The position numbers and the translations under genes are program-made. Below are positions 12,801 through 25,000 of a DNA stretch of 64,000 bases, in pieces. The notes under the pieces are model-generated. The model was given only the letters and a program-made list of their open reading frames with translations, had not been told where the DNA came from and ran no database searches. The stretch's first letter is position 1; each line of letters starts with the position of its first letter. Source of the stretch: Rhizaria sp. SCN 62-66 (taxonomy: Eukaryota; Rhizaria, unplaced); NCBI GenBank assembly GCA_001724265.1, contig MEDY01000054.1, forward strand, positions 1 to 64,000. Direction: 5' to 3'.

Positions 12801-15800
12801 TGTGAGTGCAAAGCCAGAGGGTACCATGTGCGCAGTGCAAGCGTCTTCACTAGTCGTGTCAGTGGTCACTGGAGATATGCTCTGGAGAGTGACTTGATTC
12901 AGCAAGTGCTCAGAGCGCGCCTTTTCGCCCTCGTCATTTTCAGTGTCGCCGTCTTCGGCGTCATTGATTTGATGCACTGGCTCGAGAGTGAGACGCGAGA
13001 CTGAAAGCGCGCGCGCCCCAGGAGCGACTGTGAGCGCAACCGCCGCCATCCAAGGCGGCAATAACCGCTGCAGCAGCCCCTCAGAATCAACGCCGGCTGC
13101 GGATGCGTTCAGATCGCTGTCAGAATTGACCACCACATTAAGAGAGGACGACATTGCGAACATAGTTGGCGCGAGGCGGTGTAAGTACCCCCTTAGACTC
13201 CGCGGAGGCGCCATCACGGCCATTTGCACGCGCGCAGCCTCCGCAGCTACACCCGGACCAGAAGCCTCCCCACTTGCATTCTTGCCACAGGGACTGGCAG
13301 AAGACAGTGAGAGCGACGCCATCGCGGCCGCCAGCGTCTCATCCGCGCTCTTGCCCGCAGTCACAACGCCCGCCGCAGTGGCCGCAGCAGTGAGGGCGGC
13401 GGAGTCCGCGGCCAGCAGCGCGCGCTTGTCAGCCGCGGCGGCTGGGTTGAGCGACAGATGCCACAGTGCGGCCGCCGCGACAGCCGCGGCACATCCGCAC
13501 GCAGCATCCTCCGCGTCATCACCCGCGGCGCCGTCAGCGCTCTGCTGCTGCTGCGGCATGTGCACGCTCGCCTGCGCTGCGGCGGCCGCGATCGCCCCCG
13601 AGGCCTCGGGATCAAGGCACCCGTGCGCCGCGCGCAAAGCCCACGCGAGCGCGAGCATGCGGCGCGCGGCCGACAGCACTGCGCCCGCGGCTGCAGCAGT
13701 CTCCACCGCGTTGGTGACGCTGGAGCTGGCTGTAGAGGCAAGGAGGGCGGAGAGCGCGGCGACGGCGCCCGGCGACGGCAGCAATATGCCCGCACCGTGC
13801 GCCGCCAGAGTCGGCGGGCGCAGCTGCAGATGGTCGTCTTCGCTTACGATGCGACTCGCAGTGCCGCCGTTTGCGTCTGGAGTGGCGACCGCGGTTAGCC
13901 AGCGAGCAGTGAGCACGAACGCATCCGCGGCTGCAGAGGCAGTGTCTGCGCTGGTGATGCCGGCATCAGCGCCAGCACACAGATGAACATCACTGCTGCC
14001 ACAGGTGTTATTGTCGCTTTCCCCCGTGGACAGGCAGGGACACGCTGCACTGCGCTGACTGGCCAGTGCCGCTCTCGCCGCAGACTTCTTACCTCCTGAC
14101 TTGCTCGCGATAGTGGCGCGGGGACGGAAATGCGACGGTGCAAGCCAGTCACAGTCGTTGTCACTGGCGCAGTCGCCGGCGCTGGCGGTTGCGGCGGCTT
14201 CAGCGGTCGCAGCGACGAGCGCGGCTGCGCCGGTGCTGGCGATCGCACGGGACAACAATTGCACTGCGGTCAGCGACGTTGCGGCGGTGTTGCCCGCGTT
14301 GTTGTTGTTGTTATTGTTGTGAGAAAGAGTGAGAAACAGCGACGCCCTGTCGACGGCTACACGACCCGCTAAGCTTCCGCTAACACTCGCAGTTGCGTTT
14401 GAACCGTCACACTCGGTCTCCACTTCAGCAGCCGCCTTTGCAGCCTTCGTCGCCGCAGCCTTACTCTTGGGAGCGGCCTTCGCTTTACCTTTCACTGCGG
14501 CCTTCTCGTCACAGTCAGCCTCGTCACTATCAGCCGCAGCAGTGAGTTTGCTGCCACTTGTCAACGTCTCAGCAGTGTCCCAGCCCTTAAGAGCCCACAA
14601 CGTGAGCATAGTGCTGTCCAGTCCGATCTCAAGTGAAGCAGCGGTCACAGCAGCAGCTGCGAAGGGCTTGCGCGCGCTGGCAGTCGCCTTTTTGCCGCCC
14701 TTACCCTTTGCGGCAGCAGGGGCGGGCGCTGCCGTCTCTGCGTTGTTGCTTGGTGACGAAAACAAAGAGACGATGTCGACAAGCTCAATCTCACCAACAA
14801 CGTCTGCAGCTGTTGCGCTGTTGCCACTGGCCAGCAGAGCCTGCGTCGCCGCGTCACTCGCCAGCGCCGCGGCCAGCAGAGCAGGCGCCAGTGCAAGCCC
14901 CGCAGCGCCAACGCCACCGGTACTTTCACTCTCCGCGAACTGCACAGGCTGCCGCAGCGCCTCGTTGGCCGCCAACGCAGCCTCCGCCTCCAGCTCATCG
15001 CTGCTACCACATCCGGTATTGGCTGAGGCTGCTGCTGCGGCAGCGCGTGCAAGCGGTGCGCGCGCGCTCGTAGTCAGCGTAACCGCAGTGGAGACGCGTC
15101 CCAGCGCGCGCGCCGCCGCCGCCGCCGCCGTGGCCGTGCGCAGCAGCAGCGGCGGAGACCGCAGGCGCGCTGCGAGCTGCGCCAGTTCCGCGGCGTAGGC
15201 AATTACAGCCTTGCCGCTGCCGCCCGCAGTGTGCGCGGTCAGCAGGCGCAGCAGACAGGAGAGTGTGCGGCGAAGCGAGAGGTGGCAGTTGCTGGCCTTC
15301 TCGAGCGCTTTCTCGGACGAGACCGTGCTCGCGGCGGAAGCAGCGGCTGCCGCGGCTGCCGCCAGCGCTGCCCCGGCGGCTGCGGCGACGGCGGCGTCGT
15401 TAGTGAGGTCGGGGACCGCGGTCGCGATGACTCCAGCGGCGACGCCGGCCGCGGTGTCGGTGAGCAGCAGCGGCGTCATTGCCGCACCGGGGACTGCAAC
15501 CGTGCCGCCGCCCGCAGTCACAGCGTCATCAGCCGACGATAAGTCAGCAGTCGTTGCGGTGAGAGTGGCGGCGGGCAGCACCGCGGTGGCTTCGGCGAGA
15601 TAGAGCTTCAGCAGCGACGCCCAAGGCCTGCTGGCAAACGCCAGCAGCGCCGCGGCAGCAGCGGCCGCCGAGCCCGTTGCCGCCGCGGTCGCAGCGTAGG
15701 CGGAGAGCGTGGGGATAGTTGTCCCAGCGCCGGCGGCGGCCACCAGCGCCAGCGCCGCAGAGACCGAAGCAGGCGAGGCGTCGACGGCAGCGCGCTCGGC

Positions 15801-18800
15801 GAGTGTGGCGGTCATCACCCACTCAGCCGGGCTCTTCTTGCCCGCAGCTGCGGCGATCGCCGCGGAGTCGGCAGCGGCACCAGCAGCGGCGGCGGCAGGA
15901 GGTAGACCTAGGCCCTGGACGAGTGCTAGCAGAGCGTGGAGACACAGCGTCGCTTCGGCGCGGGCCCGCAAACGCACCGCACTGACACTCTCCACTGAGC
16001 TCCCAGTCACAGCCACCGCCGCGGTCTCAGTTGCAGTTGCTGAGGACGTGACGGGCGTCGGGAGCGCGAGACAACAGCGTGCGGCGGCAAGCGCGAGTCG
16101 CCACGGGGCCCAGCCGGCCGCCGCTGTGGCCGCGGCACGCACGCCCGGAGCGCAGAACACCGGCGTCGGCAGCAGTGCGGGGGCGGCGGCGTGCGCGGCC
16201 GCTGCGGGAAGCAGTGGCCCGCCGCCAGTCATACTTGCACTCGCAGGGGCTGCGGCGACGTGGGCGCGCGCGAGAGAAGGGGAGACTGTGAGCAAACGAG
16301 CGCTGTGGCGCAGTAGCGACTGCGAAGGGTCGCCTACAATGGCGCTCGCACTGTCAGCGTTGTCGCTACTCCTAGTGGTGCAGATGAGGGTGGCGAGAGC
16401 GGCCAGAGTCGACGGCGCGCTTTGCATGCTGCTGCCACCGCTGTACAGGGAGCGTGAAAAACGCGGCATCAGCGCGATCGCAGCCGTGGCAACGCGCATC
16501 GTCCACTGTAAGCTGTGGAACACACGCACTGCAGCAGCAGACGTTGGCGATGATACAGTCGAATCTGCGCCGTCACTGTCAGCCTCCGCTACGGTTGTAG
16601 CCTTCTTGCCACGGCCTGTCTTGGCGGCGGCGGGCTTACCAGTCCGCGACTGCGACTGTGTCACAGCGGAACCGGAGTCTGACTGAGGAAGCTGCGTGTG
16701 CGCAGTAGCTGTAGCGCACCCGTCTGAGAGGTACTTAGACGCCGTGAACGCACTTAGAGTCGGTGCAATACACTGGCCCGCGCACGCAAGCGTCGCTGCC
16801 ACTGTTCCAAGCGCCCCCGTGCCCGAGTTTGAATCGGAAACAAACGCGTTTGTCGAGTCATTGCTGCTATAAGGGGCAGCAGCGCGTGCCTCCGCAAGCG
16901 AAGTGAGCACAGGCAACAACAAGAGCGCCGAGGGGCACCGCGACGGGTCGAGACTGACCGGCAACGGCACTGCAGCAGCGGCAGCGTCGCAGTCGCTGTT
17001 ATAGAGCGACGCGGGGCCCGCGACGGAGGCGGCGGCGGCGTCAACAGCGCGGGGCACCCATGACTGGGAGCACGGCACTGCAGGCAGCACTGGGGCCAGT
17101 AACGACTCCAGCACAGACGAGTCACCGCTAGCAGAGCCAGGGCTAGAGCTAGAGTTTGAGCTCGAGTTCGAGTTAGAACCGAGGGTATTGCTGTGACCGT
17201 TGCTGTGGATAGAACAGGAGCAAGGAGGGATAAGGCCCGCGCGCACCCACAACGCAGCGTCGTGACTGCTCAAAATCGCACTACAGGCGCTCACATCTTC
17301 CTCATCACTTTCCGTGTCTAAGCGGTTACAATTGCTTTGAGACAGTGAGTCTGAGTCCCAGGCCTTTTTGACGTGCCCACGCCAACACCCGGCGCTGCCC
17401 ACGCACGCCGCCTCAGCGCCCACCGCGGCTGCCACGGCCACAGCGCTCTCGACGCTCCGCGGCAGCACCGCAACAGTCGCCGTCGAGGGACCGTGAGCAC
17501 CACCGGTTCCGTGGGTGCCCGCGGTGTGGGTGACCGTGAGCACGTCGACCGCGTGCACAGTGTGCGCAGCCACAGCCACGCCAGCGGAGAATGCGCGCGC
17601 GAGCAACGTCAACACAGCGGTTTCAAGCCCGCGGAGCCCGAGTGAGCGCAGCCGGTCGGCGAGAGCCGTCAGAGCGGCGTATGCGTCATTCGCCAGTGAA
17701 AGCAGGGTCGGCAGCGCGGCAGCGGCAACAGTGGCCTTCCTAGGGCCACTTTGGCTGTGATCAGCCGCAGCAGCAGCTGTGGAGTTGTTGTTTGTGTTGG
17801 TATACATGAAACAGGCAGGCACCATGTACACCGTATCTTTACCCACACGGGCATCGTTCTTGTTGTTGCCGTGAGCGGATGTCGCAGCAGTGGCGTTGGT
17901 GTTGACGGCAGGGGCCCACGCCAGCGCGGCACGCAACCGGGGGTCGCCGAGCACGCGCTGCCACAGCGCCAGCGCGGCGGGCGCGCCGCGGGCCGTGTTG
18001 GCCGCCAGCGCAGTCGCTACCGCATCCGCCGTCGCGGCCGCAGCCGCCAGGGCAGCGCTGAGCGGGGGCGCAGAGGCCGCAGCAGAATTAACAACGACAG
18101 CGGATTCACTATCGCCGTCATCCTCGTCGTCGTCTTCAGAAGCGTCGTCGTCGGCATCAGTAGCTTCATCGTGAGCTTCGTTAGTATTGTTTACGACGGG
18201 GATATGGCGCGAGGCGTCGTCAGCGCTGTGCAACAACGCGCGCGTCGCCACAGTCGCTGCCTGCGCCAGCAGAACAAGCGACGCCAGCGACGGCAAAGCC
18301 CCGCCATCATTACCACTGTTCGCATCATTCGCTTTAGACGTGTTCGCAGTGCTCGAGGCGGAGGCAGCGAGGGTTTGGTACGTGCCGACAGCTTCGGCGA
18401 GCAATGGCGCGCCTGCAGCGGGGTCGGCGGCCGCAGCGCCCCTGCCTGCGGCTTCCAGCGCTTTTGCTTTGTGAACCAAGCACGCGCGCGCCTTAGCGGT
18501 GTCCTTAACAGCAGTGAACACAGCTGCAGCGTTGGCGAATGAGGCGGCAGCGTCCTTGAAGCGACGTTTGCCGTGGAAGTAGACGGCGACGGCGTGGTAC
18601 GCGCGCGCAACAAGCGGAAACCCGGCCGCGGGGCTGGTGGTGGCGAGCGCGTCAGGCGTGAGAGCGGTGAGCAAGGAAACGCACTGGGGGAGCATGGCCG
18701 AGTCTGAGGCATCGAGACTTGCGGTCGGGATAGAAGTCAAGTGCGTGTGCAGCGAGCTGAGCACGGAGCGGGCCTTGACCGCGCTGCGCTCAAGCGCAGC

Positions 18801-18818
18801 GGATGCGGCGGCGGACAT
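9877..18818 (-). CDS. ESPL1: Separase (separin), caspase-like cysteine protease of clan CD, family C50
   Basis: Separase cleaves the kleisin subunit of cohesin at anaphase onset. Exons: 18818-10744, 10626-10352, 10226-9877, giving 2,899 aa and a TAA stop. Both introns (117 and 125 bp) start with GTACGT. The C-terminal protease carries the family landmarks in order: ELTTLPFESLPVLR, a MPTLMHTL block, YYILNPGSDLPKTQ, the catalytic His in VVYCGHNGGEQY (His 2709), the catalytic Cys in WLMGCSSG (Cys 2735), and AGAPAVVGNLWEVTDRDLDA. The long N-terminal part is Ala/Ser-rich with helical segments, as expected for the alpha-solenoid of separases, and has acidic and Asn-rich inserts. The frame is open a little further upstream (to 18857) but has no ATG there, so I start at 18818. 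At 2,899 aa it is longer than the roughly 1,600-2,200 aa usual for the family. Confidence 0.95.
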
Positions 18819-19500
18819 TGCGGAGGTCGCTGGGAGAGGCAGACAGGCACGGAGCAATACCGGTTTATGTGTGTTGGTGGAGAGGCTGGGGCAGAGCCGT
18901 TGAGGGACACAAGTGCAGGGACTGGAGTATGTAGCAAGTGTTACTCAGGAATACTTTGCAAAATGTCTATGAAAGTGTTAAATACAAACGCATTTCGTAA
19001 TGTTGAGGCGTGTTGATATGATGACATGTCGGGAGAGCGAGGTCGGAAGCGAAGCCAGGGACAGGTGCGCAGAGCCGTGGGGTGCTAGTATTGTATGAGC
19101 TGCTGAGGACCGCAGCCAAGGGCTTAAGATGCAGAAATTAAATTAGAAAAACAAAACTAAATATGACATCGACAGGCCACTATTATATAGCTATACACGG
19201 AGGTTTGGCGCTCCATTACACGGTAAAGCTCTGGCCCGCCCGAAGAGCTGTTGGCCGTCGAACCGTGGTCGCCGACCCAAATACAGGGGTGATTTCGAGC
19301 AAGTCCAGCGACAAATTCTGATCGTTAATGCTGATTTAGCTTACATTTCCACCTATCATCTCGCCTCACCTATTTTATTGTATTTGTCACACTCTGTTTC
19401 ACTGAAGGCATCAGCTACTACAGACCACACAGTGCACCGAGACTTCATCCACCGTAATACTCTTGGCGCTTCTCTCCGCTCCCAGGGCTGTCGCACCACC
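18819..19500. promoter_or_regulatory. Divergent promoter region between separase and the MED21-like gene
   Basis: This 682 bp AT-rich region separates two divergent starts and must hold both promoters. It contains a GC-richer island at about 19200-19290 with a nested inverted repeat. No CTTATATC element is present; a TTATATAG occurs near 19185. No ORF looks real. Confidence 0.5.
19219..19267. other. Nested inverted repeat (possible hairpin)
   Basis: Outer arms CACGGT (19219-19224) and ACCGTG (19262-19267) enclose inner arms AGCTCT (19227-19232) and AGAGCT (19244-19249), with an 11-nt GC-rich loop. The spacing between inner and outer arms is uneven (2 and 12 nt). It does not fold as a tRNA. 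It could be a protein-binding site, part of a non-coding RNA, or chance. Confidence 0.3.
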
Positions 19501-20328
19501 ATGGACGCGATCACCCAACTACAGATGTACACCTTCACCTTGTCCTAGATAATTGCGACTGTGATCTCGTTCATTCACACCAACGGCCGTCTCACCCCTG
19601 CACAGGCGCGCGCCATCGACCACCTCGTCATCACAACCGCCGCCAACACTTCCGCAAACAACAGCGCCAACAACACCAGCAGCGCGAGCACCGCGTCGAC
19701 GGGCCCTGTGCTGGTGACGGCCAAGGGCACGCGCATTCCTCCGCTGACCAGGGAAGGCGTGGAACCCTTTCTCAACTTCACACGTCACCTCACCGAGCTT
19801 TGCGCCCACTACACTGAGCATTCCCGCGAAATCGCCGCTCTCGCCGCCGCGCTGCCCGACACGCTCCCCACGGAGGCGGTCACGATCGAGCTGCTGGCCG
19901 AGGCCAAGCGCGACGGCGCACGCGCGGTGGCGCGGCTGCGGCGCGCTGAGAAACGCGCGCAGTACTACCAAGAGAAGCTGAGGCAGGCGACCGCGACTGT
20001 GGCCGATGTGATGCTTGGAGTACCTACGACTGCGCATGCCGCGGCGGAACCTGTGGGGGTACCCGTGGGTGCCCACGGTCAGTTGGACGCCACGGGGGCG
20101 GAGAAGTGGGCGCAGCGGCACCGGAAGCGGCTGGCGGCGGGTGATGACAGCGTTGCTGACTATACACGCATCAAAAGCACGAGCAACCAACACACCAGCA
20201 ACACTAATAAGAACACAAACAACACGTCTATCAGCATCATCAACGGCAAGGATAGTGAGAACGCGAGCAATGACGCGAACACGGGTGTCGCCAGTGCAAT
20301 GACAGGGCAGCAGGGCATGTCTGACTAA
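19501..20328 (+). CDS. MED21: Mediator complex subunit 21 (Srb7 family), with an in-frame TAG at codon 16
   Basis: MED21 forms the MED7/MED21 hinge of the Mediator middle module in RNA polymerase II transcription. The ATG at 19501 sits in strong context (ACCACCATGG) and opens with MDAITQLQ, the typical MED21 N-terminus. After codon 15 comes TAG (19546-19548), then the frame continues uninterrupted to TAA at 20326-20328 (275 aa if TAG is decoded). Downstream, residues about 80-160 match the family pattern: RHLTELCAHYTEHSREIAAL, then LPDTLPTE, then a long coiled helix containing RRAEKRAQYYQEKL. The C-terminal 70 residues are an Asn/Thr/Ser-rich extension. No ATG lies between the TAG and the conserved helix, and no intron removes the TAG: the only nearby GT...AG pair is 22 nt and puts a TAA next in frame. 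Identification is from pattern recognition, not a database search. Confidence 0.8.
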
Positions 20329-20676
20329 CTTTGTTTCTGTTTGGTGACTGATAACTGTGACTGCAAAAAAAAAGAACTCGGCTAGATTAGAGATCTCGGC
20401 TAATGCTTTTTAGTTAACACAGTCAGAGGATGTCAGTATCACACCGGCTCAGTTAAAGCGTCCGAGATAACATTTACATAGTTATTTTTATATACATTTT
20501 TTGTACTACTCCATTCACGCCGAATTTTCCGTTGGGCAACAGGACAATAAACACTGGTTTATTCACTGAGTGTTATTTGGCCTCAAATGTTTCAGAATGA
20601 CATCAAAGCCACAACAAAAGCCATTAAATAGAGTAAATATCACTATATATGCGTCGATTTTCCACTTTGAAGTGTT
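20329..20676. other. Convergent 3' flanks of MED21 and ICT1-like genes
   Basis: AT-rich 348 bp between two convergent stop codons, including an A9 run near 20365 and an AATAAA near 20547 that could serve as a polyadenylation signal on the plus strand. No gene seen. Confidence 0.6.
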
Positions 20677-21475
20677 TCACCACTCTCGTTGCGGCTTGCG
20701 AGACTCCTTCCGCTCTTTCTGCCTCTGTTTCTCAGCTTTATTGCGTGCGTCAGACGCGGCCTTGAGGCGGCTTACTTTCTCTTTCTGCTCTGCTGAAGTC
20801 TCTTTGGGCACCACACAGGCCTCCTGGATAGCCGCGTAGAGCTTGGACACGCACTCATTGAGGTTCTGGCTCTGCACGCGGTGGTCGTCGGCGGTCAAAA
20901 CAACCTCAACACCGTTCGATCCAGAGTTGCCTGAGCCGTTCTGAGTAAGATAACGGCGGAAACCAGGGTTCGCACGCAGCCTGTCCTTCACCACAGCCGG
21001 GAGCCAGCCCGCGGAGTTGAGCGCAAAGCGTAACTCGGCCTTGGAGTTGGTTTTGTTGACGTGTTGGCCGCCGGGGCCGCTGGAGCGAACGAACGAGCGC
21101 TCAAAAGAAGAAACGGGGATGTCAGCGAGCTTGAACGACTGCGCCCACTTCTCGATGTCGCGGAATTGCTCTGTCAACAAAGTGGGGCAAAACGTAATGC
21201 CATAGCGAATTGGTTGTGAGTTGGATATCTAGCGTTACATGTGTTGTTTTAGTGACCTGATGCAAGACAGGAGTAAACGTACCTTCCTCTTCTCGGGAGA
21301 AGCGTGAGAACCGAGATAGAAGTGTGAGTGTCACAGCTGGCAGCGCGGGGCCCACAACTAGCAGCGGTGTGTTAAGACAGGGCTGTGGAGATGAGGGAGA
21401 ACATGGGAGGACACGGGCGACGGCGGCAGGGAAGGTTGCCGTTGACGCACCAAGAGCCCTGCGGAGCCTGAGCAT
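20677..21475 (-). CDS. ICT1: ICT1/ArfB-type peptidyl-tRNA hydrolase (mitochondrial ribosome rescue)
   Basis: Class I release-factor-like hydrolase that frees peptides from stalled ribosomes codon-independently. Exons 21475-21283 and 21170-20677 give 228 aa with a TGA stop; the 112 bp intron begins GTACGT and ends GACAG. The catalytic GGQ lies in RSSGPGGQHVNKTNSKAELR, the family signature, with no codon-recognition domain before it. The C-terminus is a basic tail rich in Lys, Arg and Gln, typical of ICT1/ArfB, which inserts in the empty mRNA channel. The first about 65 residues are Arg/Ala/Ser-rich without acids until the end, consistent with a mitochondrial presequence. It is divergent to the RBR ligase gene and convergent with MED21. 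Confidence 0.92.
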
Positions 21476-21733
21476 GGGACAGGTCTGCGGAGGGGGAAGA
21501 CAGAGAGTTTACAGAATGATAATAAGGGAGATGAAGACATCCAATCAATTAAACTCCGAAGCAAGACATTATTTGCTTATTGGCGATGCGTGTCGTGTTA
21601 ATCAAATGGTTCCTTGTGAGCACGTTCTTGAAGCCTTGATGACTGGCGCGCGTAAGGCAACTTGTGGTGAGCACAACTAGAGCCGATTAAGCCATGAAGT
21701 ATGCACAATTGTGAGTGAATTGAAGCATATTTC

Positions 21734-21741
21734 GATATAAG
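21734..21741 (-). promoter_or_regulatory. CTTATATC element upstream of ICT1-like gene
   Basis: Minus-strand CTTATATC, 266 nt before the ATG at 21475, within the context GTTCTTATATCGAA, which resembles ATTCTTATATCTGG upstream of the gene starting at 9169. The greater distance could reflect a longer 5' UTR. Confidence 0.3.
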
Positions 21742-21948
21742 AACTTGCGTTCTATATTTTTTCTTTTTATGGCGCTATTGGTCTGGATCTCTTTCTTCTA
21801 TGGACATGAGACGATACTCTAGTCCCTCTCAAGACCAGCTTCCTGTCGTCACCTTAAACGAAGGCTCAAAGCCCTTGTTCTCGGAACGCAACAATTATTA
21901 TTAACCGACTAGACAACGAAAATCTTTCTAAGTAACCGATAGTATCGG

Positions 21949-21956
21949 CTTATATC
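21949..21956 (+). promoter_or_regulatory. CTTATATC element upstream of RBR ligase gene
   Basis: Lies in ATCGGCTTATATCCTAAA (21944-21961), nearly identical to a sequence upstream of the gene starting at 51661, and 151 nt before the ATG versus 153 nt there. Match length and spacing suggest a shared core promoter element; function is inferred. Confidence 0.45.
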
Positions 21957-22099
21957 CTAAAATCGCGCAATCTGTGTCTTCATTTTCGCCCTGTCCTCCC
22001 CACAGCCCACCCAACTCACCCACAACAAGCAAGCCCTCCGCTTCGCCTCGTCCAGCACACCCAGTTTCCCCCACGCGCCCGCCCCACCGTCTGCCCGCG

Positions 22100-25000
22100 A
22101 TGTCCACCGACGCGGGCTACTCATCCGGCTCTGCCCCGATGACGGACGAGCCGTGTCTGTGGTGCAGCTCCGCCGGCTGTGAAACCTGCGACTACACAGG
22201 CTTCGCTTCCTCATCCTCGTCTTCGTCTGCCGTTGTGACTGGCGCTGGTGGGTACCACTCCCCCGCCGCGGCCGCTGACGGCGATGACTTCGGCGCATAC
22301 CAGGCCTCCGACGGCTTCTGCAACAGCAGCATCGGCGGCAACGGCAACGGCGACGGGAGTGGGAGTGTCGCCGCAGCAGCTGATGATCCGTGCATGTGGT
22401 GCAATGGTGCCGGTTGCGAGGCCTGCCAGCCCGCCGTCTCCGCCCCCGCCCCCGTAGCCGGATCCTCCCTGCGCTCCCCGGCGCGCTCCATCCACGGTTC
22501 TCCGGCCCTTGCCCCCGCCCGCCCCCCCGGCTCCCCCGCGCTTGTCGGCATCGAGGCTGACTTCGCCGCCGCCGCCGCCGCCTCTGCTGCCGGCGTCGTC
22601 GCGAAGCCATCCGCGCTCGCCGTCGCCGCCGCCTGCACCTGCGGCGCCTCTGCGGCCGCACTCGAGGCAGCGGTGGCGCGCCGTGAACGCCGCTTTGGCG
22701 GATATAACTGGCATCCTGAGCGGCCCTACCGCGCCGCTGACGACTCTGATTCAGACGACGACTGCAACAACATTATTAGTGACGATGACGACAGCGGCGC
22801 CCTTGACATGGAAGACGGCTGCGCTAGTCATAGCCTCGCGCGTAGCAATGGCAAGCGCCGCCGCCGGTCCCGCGGTGTCGCGACGGCTTCCTCCTCGCCC
22901 AACGGCTCCGGCTCGAGCTCCAGCAGCGCCAGCGCCAGCGCCAGCGCCAGTGCGTTTGCGTTCGACAACACCGCGTACTACGACGACGAGGACGAAGAGG
23001 CGAATCAAAACGCCTTTTTGGTGAACAGTGCTGAGTGTTTCCGTGATGACGACTCTGTGGCCGAGGAGGATCGCGACACCACCAGTCAAAGCACCACAAA
23101 TGACGGTGTTAGTCAGTGGCCGTATGACGGACTGCGGCTCAACGACATCGCTCATGACAAGCGCTGTGCGAGTTACGCTTACCTCCACCCTTCCAGCAGC
23201 AGCAGCCACGACAGCACTAGCGACGTTGACGACGATGATGATGATGCGGCCAGCGTCAGTGTTGGTCGCGTCGCTCGCGCCGCTGCGTCCCGCACCGCCG
23301 CATCATCAGCTGCTGCGTCTGCGAGCGAAGCCAAGAGCAACAGTCTCTCAACCTCAACCAATGGCTGCGGCGGTGGCAGCGGGAGCAACAACAACACGAT
23401 GACGTTCGCGGCCCCGGCGCCGTTGACTCTCGGCGTCTCTCTCAATCTCTTTGACGCCCAAGGCAAAAACGCAGCCGCTGCTGCTGCCAAGTCGGCCCCT
23501 GTCGCGCCTGCTGCGGCGACCGTGTCTATCTCGGCGCTGGCAGCCGCCTTTGCCCCGCCCCCGCCGTTCCACAACGTTACCACCCATGGCCTCGTCGCCC
23601 CCGGCTCCCGCCCCCGCTCCCGGGACCCGGCCTCTGTGGCGGCCCTCACCCGCCGCGCAGCCGAGTCTCTGTCCACGGTTCTCTGCACAACGGTCGATGA
23701 CGCGGATGTGCTGCTGCGGCGTTATGACTGGGACGCGCCGCGGTTGATGCGCGACTGGGTGGAGCGTGATCCGGACACTGTGCGCGCCACGACCAACACG
23801 GCGGACCCGCGGGACCGTGAGAAGAAGGAAGTTGTATGGTCGCGGGATACCGACGCCGCGGGCAAAGAGAAAGAGCTGGTCATTTGCTGTGTACCTTACT
23901 GCGACGCGGTTCCGAAAAAAGCCACCGAGCAGCTCGCCTGCGGACATGCGATGTGTACGGAGCATTGGCAGAGCTTCATCGACAGTGAGATGCGCAATCA
24001 GGGCCCCGGCGCGGTGCTGACCACATGTCCCGGGTACACGTGTGAAGCCAAGGACTGCATGCACCGCGGCAAGCTGTGCAAGTGCAAACAGCTCGTGCCG
24101 CAGTATGTGTTCCGGAAGTACCTCAAGAGGGCGCAGAAGGCTGCGGACGCTGAGCGCAGGCGGCGCGCAGTGAAGGCGATGGAGAAGCGCACACAACAGC
24201 AGAGTGATGCGAGCAACAATGACGACAATAAGAGCCCGAGCCGCGCGAGCGAGAACACTTCCGCCGCCGATAAGAATAAGAACCGTGCATCTGCTGCTGC
24301 GGGCGATGCTGTGGTCGATGACAGCGACTTGCTTTTCTCAGACGCTGTGGCGCGGTATGATAAGTATATCTCGCGCTCTGTGGCGAAGTCGTCTCCTGCG
24401 CACACGCTGTGCAGTAACCCAGAGTGTGAGTGCCTGATTGAGCGCCACGCGGAGTCCTCGCTCGCCATCCATAAGGTACGGCTTATATTTGATCAAATAC
24501 CATTTGAGATGTCTGCGCTCTTTTATGGGGTTTTGTTTTGTTTTGTTTTGTTTTGTTTGATTTCTCATTCATACGTCTTGCTTTTGTTGCATAATCTTTG
24601 CTTTTGACGTCTTCGTTGCTCCAGTGCGATTGCGGTACTCTGTCATGCTTGCAATGCGGCTACGCTGGCGGCCACGTGCCATGCCCGTGTGATTTAGCTA
24701 AGATCTTCCTCACACAGACCGACTCTGACGCCGCCAGTCTCCGGTACGTTCGCAAATCAAGCTAAAACTACAATACTTCTGTATTCTTCATTTTCCTGAA
24801 GGAAGGTTCTCTCTTATCACTATTTCATTTTTTTGTAACCTCACATATTCCCTCTCAAATTGTTTCGTCATTGTCACTTGCAGTCTGATTGAGGCGACAA
24901 CGAAGCGTTGCCCCAAGTGCGAGACAGCCATCAGCAAAGACAAATATTGCAACCACATGCAATGCACCCAGTGTAAGTTCCACTTCTGCTGGCTCTGCAA

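Larger units (their letters stand above)
21476..22099. promoter_or_regulatory. Divergent promoter region between ICT1-like and RBR ligase genes
   Basis: 624 bp, AT-rich in the middle, with one CTTATATC element on each strand facing the two genes. No credible ORF or RNA gene seen. Confidence 0.55.

Noticed and set aside
18819-18857. N-terminal extension of separase beginning at 18857
   Set aside because: It would start at a TTG codon; the first ATG is at 18818.
19200-19290. tRNA gene at the GC-rich island
   Set aside because: A TTCGA-like string is present on the minus strand, but T-arm and acceptor stems do not pair.
19527-19548. 22-nt GT...AG segment that could splice out the MED21 TAG
   Set aside because: Far shorter than the 112-207 bp introns here, the donor is GTACAC, and joining the flanks creates ATA TAA at once.
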